DNA of 64,000 nucleotides from Streptomyces xanthophaeus (GTDB taxonomy: Bacteria > Actinomycetota > Actinomycetes > Streptomycetales > Streptomycetaceae): NCBI RefSeq assembly GCF_030440515.1, contig NZ_CP076543.1, positions 7,913,001 through 7,977,000 on the forward strand, given 5' to 3'. Made by a program: the position numbers and the translations under genes. Under the pieces are notes generated by a model. The model had not been told where the DNA came from, searched no databases, and saw only the letters and a program-made list of their open reading frames with translations. This document shows positions 25,406-32,954 of this stretch, one piece after another. The first letter of the stretch is position 1. Each line of letters starts with the position of its first letter.

Positions 25406-26805
25406 CCGCCGTACACCGGCCACTGACCGCCTGGGTCCGGGACGCCCGTCCCACCGGGCCCGCTCCGGGCGCCACCACCCCGATCCCGGCCCAGGCCCGG
25501 GGCGACGGCGGCACCCGCGCGTCCGCGCCGGGACCGTCCTGGGCCGCCCACGGCCCCATCAACGAGGGCGACGAGCGCGCCGACGCCCGGAGCATGGACC
25601 GCTTCCGCACCGGCTGGGAGCGCGGCTCGCTGCCGCTCGCGGACGGCGGCCACGGCCTCGCACTGATCCGGCCCGCCACCGGCGCCGCCGTACTGGAACT
25701 CGACGAGCTCGGAGAGCCGTTGCCCGCCGACCCCGACACGGCCGGGGCCGTCGCCGCGATCGAACGCCGCTGGCCGCCCCAGCGGCTGGAGCCGGCCGAA
25801 CGGGCCCTCCTCGCCGCGGCCCACCCAGGGCTGCGCTACAGCCTGCTGGACCGGCTCGCGGCCGAGGGACGGCCCGAACCCGAGTGCTTCCACGTACTGC
25901 CGTGGGAGCGCGTGGACCGGCTCGCGGACGAAGTGACCGCGGCCCTGGGCGAGTCCGGACCCGCCGGGGACGGCACCCCCGCGGCTCCCCCCGTACGGCT
26001 GCGGCACTACTTCGCCCCCGCCGGGTCCCGGTTCACCGCCGCACTGGAACAGCTCGGCTCCGCCCTGCGCGCGGCCGACCCGCGGCGCCGGCGCGTCGCG
26101 ACGACCGCCCTGTGCGCACGGCTCGCCGGGGCCGCCACCGGCCGGATCCCGCAGCCGACCCGGGAGCGGCTCGTGCGCCTGCTGGACGCCGTCGGCCGCG
26201 GCGACGCCTTCCTCGACGCCACGGCCGTACTCGCGGCGCGGCGACTCGCCGGGGCCTTCGCCGCCCCGGGGGGCGCGGGCGCGGAGGTCGTGTGGCACCG
26301 GCTGGACTACGGCAGTCCGGCCTCCGTACGGAACCGGTTCGCACCCGCGGCCGATGACGGATCCGACCTGGTCGAGGACGAGGTGTTGCGCGCGGTGTTC
26401 ACCCTCACCCTGACCGTCCGGTCCGACCGCGGTCTCTACGTCACGGTCACCGCACCCCTCGACACCGGGTCCGCGGCGCTGCTGGCCCGGGGCTACGACG
26501 AGGTGCTGCTGCTGCCCGTCCACGTCACCGGCGCCGTCGAGGGCAACGAGCTGTACGTCCTGCTGAGGCCCTTCGCCGACCGGCTGTCCGGCGACCTGGA
26601 GATGACGGCCGCGGCCGACACCGAGGTCACCGCGGACCAGGCAGGTCCGCCGCTCGGCCTGGCGGACCTCCCGTTCCTGGACCCCGGGGCCGTCCGCAGG
26701 ACGCTGGCCTGCCAGGTACGGGCCTCCGACCGGCGCCGCTGGCGCGAACTCCTCGACCGGCTCCCCGCCGGCCACCCGGTACGCCGCGCCATGGAAGGAG
26801 CCTGA
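25402..26805 (+). CDS. Hypothetical protein in the nucleotidyltransferase/S16-WD40 operon
   Basis: A 467-residue soluble protein; I do not recognise a family. Its ATG overlaps the stop of the nucleotidyltransferase gene (ATGA), and the next gene starts 5 bp after its stop, so it is translated as part of one operon. The first 50 residues are Pro/Ala/Gly-rich and probably disordered. About 60-170 is a mixed alpha/beta region (RTGWERGSLPLADGGHGLA). A helical middle (about 200-310) is followed by a beta-rich C-terminal part with FTLTLTVRSDRGLYVTVTA and DEVLLLPVHVTGAVEGNEL. No signal peptide, membrane span or catalytic motif is evident. A role as adaptor or substrate-presenting protein for its neighbours is an inference only. 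Confidence 0.8.
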   Translation: MTAVHRPLTAWVRDARPTGPAPGATTPIPAQARGDGGTRASAPGPSWAAHGPINEGDERADARSMDRFRTGWERGSLPLADGGHGLALIRPATGAAVLELDELGEPLPADPDTAGAVAAIERRWPPQRLEPAERALLAAAHPGLRYSLLDRLAAEGRPEPECFHVLPWERVDRLADEVTAALGESGPAGDGTPAAPPVRLRHYFAPAGSRFTAALEQLGSALRAADPRRRRVATTALCARLAGAATGRIPQPTRERLVRLLDAVGRGDAFLDATAVLAARRLAGAFAAPGGAGAEVVWHRLDYGSPASVRNRFAPAADDGSDLVEDEVLRAVFTLTLTVRSDRGLYVTVTAPLDTGSAALLARGYDEVLLLPVHVTGAVEGNELYVLLRPFADRLSGDLEMTAAADTEVTADQAGPPLGLADLPFLDPGAVRRTLACQVRASDRRRWRELLDRLPAGHPVRRAMEGA

Positions 26806-26810
26806 GCGGG

Positions 26811-29800
26811 ATGACGGTGCTGAAGGACATGACCGGACCCGCCCGGGCCCGGACCCAGGGCCGGGCCGCGGTGCTCGACGAGCTGGACGCCGCCCTCGCC
26901 TCCGACCACCTCCCGCCCGCAGAGGTCCGCGGCGTCCGCAAGAAGCTCGGCGAGGACCGCGGCGTCTTCATGGCCTGGCTCTCCCGCCTGGTCGAACAGG
27001 CCGACGTGGCAGCGCTGCGCCTCCTGTACACCGGCGAGGAGTCCGCGCTCCACGACGCCCTGGGCATGGCGAGCGACGAACCCGGGCTCGGCCGTCCCCT
27101 GACGGAGGAGTTGCGCAGGGCCTCCGGGCTGGCGGTGTTCGATGCGCAGGAGCAGCCGGTGCTGGGCGCGGTGCGGATCCAGGCCGCCCTCGCCCTGGAC
27201 CTCGTCGACCCGGAACCGGACGAGGGACGCCTGGCGGTCGCCCTCGCCTGGTACCGGGGATCCGGCTCCGCCCCGGACGTCGCGACCGGCGCCTGGAGCC
27301 CGGACGGCCTCGCGCAGGGCGACGATCGCCTCCGGCGCGCACTGCAACGGCTCGCGGACGCGGCCGGGGACGCGGCCGGGGACGCGGCCGGGGACGCGGC
27401 CGGGGACGCGGCCGGGGACGGGGACGGCGTCCGTACGGGTCCCGTGCTGGCCGTGGCCATGGCGCTGTGCCGGCTGGCGCTGGGCCGGACCCCGGGCCCG
27501 TCCCGCAAGCCGGTGGCCGTCCGCGTCCTGTTCGACCGGCAGGGCGTCGGTGCGGCGGGACAGCTCACCCTGACCCTGCAGCCCCGCGGGCCCCGCGGCC
27601 TCGTGCCGGACCCCGGGACCATGCCGCTGTTCACCGTCGACGCCAAGTACGCCGCGTCCATGGCCCGGGCCTGGAAGGCGGCGGGACACGAGCTGTCGGG
27701 AACCGTGCTGTGGTCCCTGCAGGGGATCACGCTCGCCGGTGGCGCCGGCACCGCCAAGGGCCTGCCGCCGCACCGGATCGTGGGGCCGTCGCTCGGCGCG
27801 GCCTTCGGAGTGCTGCTCGCCGAGACCGTCCGCGTCCGGCAGCCGGCCCTCCGCTGGAGCAACCACAGGAGGTGGGCCGCCGCCCTCGCGCGCCGGGCCG
27901 TCATCAGCAAACGGGTCAGGGACGTCAACTCCGTCACGGCGGACGTCACGGACGGCGGAGAGCTGGTCTCCGTCGCCGGATTCCGCGCCAAACTGCGCGC
28001 CGCACACGACCTCGGCGTGGTCGTCGTAGCCGAGTCCGACGGCCGTGAGGCCCGCGACGTGGCCGGCGAACTACCCGGTGAACAGACGCAGATCGCGGTC
28101 GCGGCCGATGTGGCCCATGCGCTGCGCAAGGCCTGTTCCCGCAGCTGGTGGGTCGTGTTCAAGCAGGTGATCGGGTGCCTGCTCGGCCTGCTCCTCGTGT
28201 TCGGGGTCATCGCCGCCTTCCAGTGGCAGAAGGCCGCGGCGGAGGAGCGCCAGAAGCAGGCGCGGTCCCTCCTCAACGAAGCCACCGCCGTCCAGGACTC
28301 CGATCCCGCCCGCGCCCTGCGCCTGGCCCTGTCGGCACACCGGATGAGCCCGGGAGAGGCCTCCCGCAACAGCCTGCTGCGGATCCTCCTGGAGACCCGC
28401 TACCGAGGCGAGGTACCGCCCGTGGCGGGCACCCGCGGGCCGACGGTGCTCGGCTACACCGGCGACGGCCGCACCCTGCTGACCCGGGACGGGGACCGGA
28501 TCACCGTCCGGGACGCGGCGTCCCGCGCCACGGTGGCCACGCTCCCGGTGCCGCCGGGCACCGACGCCCGCGAGCCACAGCGTCAGGTCCCGCCGGTCCT
28601 GCTGCCGCTGGCCGCTTCCGACGGCACGGCCGTGCTCATCGGCACCGCCGACCACCGGGCCGAACTGTGGAGCTTCGCGGACCCGGCGAAGCCGCGGCGG
28701 CTCGCCGCACTGCCGGGCGGCGGCCAGGTTCTGCAGGCCGCTGTCAGCCGTGACGGCCGTACCCTGGCCACCCTCGGGCCGCTCACCCCGCCGGCCGGCG
28801 GCGACGCGGTCTCCCCGGAGGCCCTCACCGTGTACGACGTCACGGACCCCGCGGCCCCGCGCAGGACGGGGCAGGTTCCCGCCTACGCCACCACGGAGGG
28901 CACCCGGCCCGTCGGCCTGTCGGTCAACCGTTCCGGCAACCGGGTCGCCGTCGCCGACGACCGTGACATCCGGGTGCACGACACGCAGGTCGCCGGACTC
29001 CCGGTGACCGTCACGATCGAGCCGGGCCGGTCCTCGGGTGCCGACGACCCGCGCGGCGGCGGACAGGTCAACCCCACCGAAGACGTCGCCTTCGACGCCT
29101 CTTCCGACTACACCCTCTACAGCGCCACCACACACCCCCTCGTGACGGCGGGCGCGGGCAACCGGTTCATCGACGTGTGGAGCACCTACCCGGAGAAGAC
29201 CGGCCCGGGGTACCGGCTCGAAGCGGTCCTGCGGGGATCGGGCTGGGTGGTCCCCGGGCCCCGCGGGAGCGGTGCGGCACGGGACGACTCCGGGGTGACC
29301 CTGCTCGGCAGCGAGGTCGTGCTGCGCAGGACGAACGGTGCGACGGCCGCCGCGAAGCCCCCATCGGCCGTCGACACCCCACCGGCGCTCGCCTACAGCC
29401 CGGACGGAAAGCGGCTGGCGATCGCCGGCGACGACGGCACGGTGCGGTTCTGGGACGTCTCCGCCCAGACCCACTCGGTGGAAGCGCAGCCCCTCACGCG
29501 CTACGAGACGGCGGCGTTCGCCCCGCGCACGTCGGTCCTGGCCGTGACCCAGCTCGTCGAAGGCACCAGGAAGGGCGAGCTGGAGACCGTCCTGTTCGAC
29601 CTCGCGGCCGGCTCGCCCTATCGGCGGCTCGGCGCTCTGGAGACTCCCGCCGACCTGCTGGGGATCGACCCGGACGCCACCCGCATGGCCGCGCTCCAGG
29701 ACGGCGAACTGTCGCTGTGGGACGTGCGCGACCGGGCCCACCCGCGCCGGCTGGAGGCCACGTTCCCGCTGCCCGCGGACATCGCGGCGGGCAGTGGCGG

Positions 29801-30731
29801 CCCGAGCGGGGACGGAACGGGACGCGCCACCGGCGGGATCACCGACCTGCTGGTCGGCCCGGAAGGGAAGACCGTGGTGGCGGTGCGCGCCGGCTCCGAC
29901 GAGGCGCTGGTCTGGCGGGTGGACTCCGACGGCGGCCGTGCCGGGACGTTCCAGAGGCTCACGTCCGGCACGTCGACGCCCACGGTGGACGAGCTGGAGG
30001 TGCCGGGGAGGGGCGCCCCGGAGCCGGGTGCGATCCCGGGCGACGGAGCCGGCCCGGAGGAGTACGGCCTCGACTCCGGCTCCGACTCCGGCCTGGAGTC
30101 CGAGTCCGGCACGGAGGCAGGCTCCGACACGGAATCCGGGCGTGGCGCGGTGCTGTCCCCCGACGGGCGGACGCTGGTCGTGGACGGCGGCCGGACGGGG
30201 CTGGCCGTGTGGGACCTGTCCGGCACGGAGCAGGCCCGCCGGACGCAGACCGTCCCCGCCGCGCCCGCGGGGGGCCGGCTCCTGTTCGGCGAGGACGGCG
30301 GCATCCTGCGGACCGGGGCCCACGGCTGGCGGTTGGCCGGCTCCGGCAAGGCCGAGGCGGAGGCCGTCCCGGACCTTCCCCTGCCCAAGGGGGCGCACAG
30401 CATGGACGTGTTGGCGTCGGGGACCTGGGGCGCACTCGCCACCACCTCCGGATTCCGTGACTTCACCACCTGGTTCGTACGACCGGGGATGGAGCCGGTG
30501 CCCCTCGGGAAGGACGGCTTCGCCGAACACCCGCGGGCGTTCCCCCTCCCGCCGGGCCGCCTCCTGCTCGGCTACTCCGCACTCGTCGTACGGGACGCCA
30601 CCGAGGCGGTGGCGGCCGCCACCGACCCCCGGGCCGCCGTCTGCGCGGCGGTCGGCGGCGGCCTCACCCGTAAGGAACTCGACACCTACGCCGAGGGCGC
30701 CACGTGGGAGTCGGCCTGCCCGGCCACCTGA
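26811..30731 (+). CDS. Membrane protein: Lon-like (S16) protease domain, TM span, WD40 propeller
   Basis: A 1,306-residue protein. Residues about 230-410 follow the order of a Lon (S16) proteolytic domain. Ser327 lies in IVGPSLGAAFG (Lon: DGPSAG). Lys394 lies in VAGFRAKLRAAHDLGV (Lon: IGGLKEKLLAAHRAGI), where it aligns with the catalytic second Lys. The Ser-Lys distance is 67 residues against 43 in E. coli Lon, because of an insertion rich in Arg and Ala. No AAA+ ATPase is present. A membrane span (about 446-468) and a coiled helix (KAAAEERQKQARSLLNE) follow, then a beta-propeller of about 750 residues with clear WD units such as LAIAGDDGTVRFWDVS. An acidic Ser/Glu loop sits near 1080-1110. 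It lies 5 bp after the upstream gene. The N-terminal 210 residues are unassigned and contain a 12-bp tandem repeat. Confidence 0.85.
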   Translation: MTVLKDMTGPARARTQGRAAVLDELDAALASDHLPPAEVRGVRKKLGEDRGVFMAWLSRLVEQADVAALRLLYTGEESALHDALGMASDEPGLGRPLTEELRRASGLAVFDAQEQPVLGAVRIQAALALDLVDPEPDEGRLAVALAWYRGSGSAPDVATGAWSPDGLAQGDDRLRRALQRLADAAGDAAGDAAGDAAGDAAGDGDGVRTGPVLAVAMALCRLALGRTPGPSRKPVAVRVLFDRQGVGAAGQLTLTLQPRGPRGLVPDPGTMPLFTVDAKYAASMARAWKAAGHELSGTVLWSLQGITLAGGAGTAKGLPPHRIVGPSLGAAFGVLLAETVRVRQPALRWSNHRRWAAALARRAVISKRVRDVNSVTADVTDGGELVSVAGFRAKLRAAHDLGVVVVAESDGREARDVAGELPGEQTQIAVAADVAHALRKACSRSWWVVFKQVIGCLLGLLLVFGVIAAFQWQKAAAEERQKQARSLLNEATAVQDSDPARALRLALSAHRMSPGEASRNSLLRILLETRYRGEVPPVAGTRGPTVLGYTGDGRTLLTRDGDRITVRDAASRATVATLPVPPGTDAREPQRQVPPVLLPLAASDGTAVLIGTADHRAELWSFADPAKPRRLAALPGGGQVLQAAVSRDGRTLATLGPLTPPAGGDAVSPEALTVYDVTDPAAPRRTGQVPAYATTEGTRPVGLSVNRSGNRVAVADDRDIRVHDTQVAGLPVTVTIEPGRSSGADDPRGGGQVNPTEDVAFDASSDYTLYSATTHPLVTAGAGNRFIDVWSTYPEKTGPGYRLEAVLRGSGWVVPGPRGSGAARDDSGVTLLGSEVVLRRTNGATAAAKPPSAVDTPPALAYSPDGKRLAIAGDDGTVRFWDVSAQTHSVEAQPLTRYETAAFAPRTSVLAVTQLVEGTRKGELETVLFDLAAGSPYRRLGALETPADLLGIDPDATRMAALQDGELSLWDVRDRAHPRRLEATFPLPADIAAGSGGPSGDGTGRATGGITDLLVGPEGKTVVAVRAGSDEALVWRVDSDGGRAGTFQRLTSGTSTPTVDELEVPGRGAPEPGAIPGDGAGPEEYGLDSGSDSGLESESGTEAGSDTESGRGAVLSPDGRTLVVDGGRTGLAVWDLSGTEQARRTQTVPAAPAGGRLLFGEDGGILRTGAHGWRLAGSGKAEAEAVPDLPLPKGAHSMDVLASGTWGALATTSGFRDFTTWFVRPGMEPVPLGKDGFAEHPRAFPLPPGRLLLGYSALVVRDATEAVAAATDPRAAVCAAVGGGLTRKELDTYAEGATWESACPAT
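27360..27419 (+). repeat. 12-bp tandem repeat, five copies, in frame
   Basis: The unit GCGGCCGGGGAC occurs five times without change, coding for repeated Ala-Ala-Gly-Asp between the N-terminal region and the S16-like domain. A multiple of three in length, it would vary linker length without breaking the frame. Confidence 0.9.
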
Positions 30732-30752
30732 CGGCCTGACGGCCTGACGGCC
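30729..30752 (+). repeat. TGACGGCC x3 beginning at a stop codon
   Basis: The TGA stop of the S16-WD40 gene is the first three bases of an 8-bp unit repeated three times. Because 8 is not a multiple of 3, the repeated TGA triplets fall in all three reading frames. Confidence 0.85.
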
Positions 30753-30794
30753 GAAGGAGCCTGCGCCGGTGGCGGTGTGTGTAGCGTCGTGATC

Positions 30795-31295
30795 ATGAAA
30801 CCGTTGACCGGTACCACCACCACCGATCAGGCGCCGGCCGATCCGGCCGCCACCGACGACATGCTGGCGACCCAGCCCATCGGCTACTGGAGCGGCCTGG
30901 CCCACACGGCGGTCACCCGGCAACTGCGGGACGCCATGGCCAGGATCGACGTGACACAGCCGCAGTACTGGGTCCTCAACCGGGTGAACAGCGGGCTTCC
31001 CGCGCCCGGCCGGGAGGAAGTGGTCACCCAGCTGACCCCGCTCGCGGACGGACCGCACGAGATCGCCCGGGTCGTGGACCAGCTGCTCCACCGCGGCTGG
31101 CTCTCGACCGACGGCGCGCAGCGGCTGCACCTCACCGAGGCCGGGGAAGTGGCCAGGGCGCGGCTGCGGCAGCTGGTGACCGAGCAGCGTGCAGTGGTCC
31201 ACCAGGGCATCGGGGACGAGGAGTACGTGGCCGCCCTCAAGGTGCTGCGCAGGATGGTCGCCAACGTCGAGGCGGCCGGGACCCAGACCCCCTGA
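30795..31295 (+). CDS. MarR-family winged-helix regulator (paralogue 1)
   Basis: A 166-residue protein with ATG at 30795. The core ATQPIGYWSGLAHTAVTRQL, TQPQYWVLNRV, then VDQLLHRGWLSTDGAQRLHLTEAGEVARARL is a MarR-like winged helix, with the wing between strands at about 105-125. It ends GDEEYVAALKVLRRMVANVE. It is closely related to the protein at 49395-49853, which shares QPIGYWS, the TQPQ motif and the EEYV..LKVL C-terminus. The gene is 63 bp after the S16-WD40 gene on the same strand and convergent with the kinase gene. Ligand and targets are unknown. Confidence 0.88.
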   Translation: MKPLTGTTTTDQAPADPAATDDMLATQPIGYWSGLAHTAVTRQLRDAMARIDVTQPQYWVLNRVNSGLPAPGREEVVTQLTPLADGPHEIARVVDQLLHRGWLSTDGAQRLHLTEAGEVARARLRQLVTEQRAVVHQGIGDEEYVAALKVLRRMVANVEAAGTQTP

Positions 31296-31334
31296 CGGCC
31301 CCGGACGCCGCCGCCGGCCGGGCCCGTGCGGGGT

Positions 31335-32783
31335 TCAGCGGGTGCAGGTGATCGAGAAGGGGACCGGGTTGGAGGTGGTGCGGGTGGGGCTCTGGATTTC
31401 CACGGCCATCCCGGTCGTCAGGGTGCCCGTCTTCGCGTCGGCCGACACGCGCACGGTGTCGCGCCCCGTCGGGTTGGCCTTGTCCCCGATCGACAGGGTG
31501 CGCCAGTGCGGATCCACCACCGAGCCGTTGCCGGACACCCAGCGGTAGGAGATCAGCGTCGGCTCGGACGCGGTGAAGGTCGCGGTGAACGCCGGGGTCC
31601 GGCCCTCGGGGACCGGGCAGCTGCCGGTGTAGGTCGTGTTCGCGCCCGTCACCGACACCTGTACGCCCGAATCGGGTGCGGTGCCCCCGTCGTTGCCGTT
31701 GAGCGCGTAGGCGATCCCGCCGCCGATCAGGACGCAGGCGGCCGTGCCGGCGGCGACGAAGGTCATCGTACGGCGCTTGCGGGGCCGGGCGGCGGCCTCG
31801 GCGGCCGTCCCGGTGGCTGCTTGTGCCGCGGGTCCCGGGGCCATGGCGGTGGTGCCTTCCGCCGGGGTCGGCAGGATGCGGGCCGCCCCTGTGGTGGCGC
31901 CGGGTTCCTGCGCGATGTCCCGCAGGGCTTCGGCGACTTCGGCGGCGGGCGTCCGCTGCGAGGGCTCCTTGCGGAGCAGCCCCGCGATCACCGGGGCGAG
32001 CGGGCCCGCGCACGTCGGTACCGGCGGTTCCTCGTCCACGACGGCCCGCAGGGTACTGAGCGCGGTGTCCTGACGGAACGGGGAGATACCCTCCACGGCC
32101 GCGTACAGCATCACGCCGAGGGACCACAGGTCCGACTCGGGGCCCGAGGGGCGGCCCAGCGCACGCTCCGGCGGCAGGTACTCGGGGGAGCCGACCACCT
32201 CGCCGGTCATGGTCAGGGCGGTGCTGCCCTCGACCATCGCGATGCCGAAGTCGCTGAGCACCACCCGCCCGTCGTCCGCGAGCAGCACGTTCGCCGGCTT
32301 GACGTCCCGGTGCTCCACGCCGACGGCATGGGCGGCACGGAGCGCGTTCAGCACCTCCGCGCCGATGTACGCGGCGTACCGGGGGTTGAGCGGTCCCTCG
32401 GTGCGCAGCAGCCCGGCCAGCGACTGTCCCCGGATCAGCTCCATCACGATCCAGGGCCGGTCGTCCTCCATGACCACGTCGTGGACCGTGACCACATTGC
32501 GGTCGGGTATCCGGGCCGCCGCCCATGCCTCCCGCTCCAGCCGGCTGTACAGCCGGGCGAGGTCATCGCCCCACAGGCCGGCCGGGACCCGCACCTCCTT
32601 GACGGCGACCTCCCGGTGCAGGGTCTCGTCACGGGCCCGCCACACGGTGCCCATACCGCCTTCGCCGAGCCGGGACAGCAGCCGGTAGCGCCCCGCGATC
32701 AACGGTTCCCCACCCGTCGGACCCGGTGCGGGGGTGGCAGCGAACGCGGTCTCCGTCACGGTCTCGGATTCGTCGTTGTACAT
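31335..32783 (-). CDS. Receptor-like serine/threonine protein kinase, divergent from FHA-monooxygenase
   Basis: A 482-residue kinase. The catalytic domain (about 28-290) contains LGEGGMGTVWRA, VAVKEVRVP, VEHRDVKPANVLL, LSDFGIAMVEGS and SPEYLPPERAL, all residues needed for activity. A Pro/Ala-rich linker and basic RPRKRR precede one membrane span (about 340-360: MTFVAAGTAACVLIGGGIAYAL). An extracellular Ig-like beta domain of about 110 residues with two Cys (GSCPVPEG and ITCTR) follows. ATG 32783 has GAGGAGAA upstream. The gene is divergent from an FHA-domain flavoprotein. FHA domains bind phosphothreonine, so that protein is a likely substrate or partner. A palindrome in the shared promoter region suggests common control. 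Confidence 0.95.
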   Translation of the reverse strand: MYNDESETVTETAFAATPAPGPTGGEPLIAGRYRLLSRLGEGGMGTVWRARDETLHREVAVKEVRVPAGLWGDDLARLYSRLEREAWAAARIPDRNVVTVHDVVMEDDRPWIVMELIRGQSLAGLLRTEGPLNPRYAAYIGAEVLNALRAAHAVGVEHRDVKPANVLLADDGRVVLSDFGIAMVEGSTALTMTGEVVGSPEYLPPERALGRPSGPESDLWSLGVMLYAAVEGISPFRQDTALSTLRAVVDEEPPVPTCAGPLAPVIAGLLRKEPSQRTPAAEVAEALRDIAQEPGATTGAARILPTPAEGTTAMAPGPAAQAATGTAAEAAARPRKRRTMTFVAAGTAACVLIGGGIAYALNGNDGGTAPDSGVQVSVTGANTTYTGSCPVPEGRTPAFTATFTASEPTLISYRWVSGNGSVVDPHWRTLSIGDKANPTGRDTVRVSADAKTGTLTTGMAVEIQSPTRTTSNPVPFSITCTR

Positions 32784-32876
32784 GGGGTGGTTCTCCTCTA
32801 TCGGCGGCCGACGCGAGCATCACGTACGGGCCGGGCCCCGGGTTCAGGGAGACTCAAAAGATTCCAAGAAATGGTT

Positions 32877-32909
32877 GAACCGAACACGTTCTCGACGACG
32901 TGTTGGTTC
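32877..32909. promoter_or_regulatory. Palindromic operator between kinase and FHA-monooxygenase genes
   Basis: GAACC-G-AACACGT (32877-32889) pairs with ACGTGTTGGTTC (32898-32909), a 12-bp dyad with one bulged G and an 8-nt loop. It lies 46 bp before the FHA gene start and 94 bp before the kinase start. The regulator is unknown. Confidence 0.55.
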
Positions 32910-32954
32910 GTGTCGTACGAGTCATCAGCAGCATCGTTTTCCAAGGGGTGTGGA

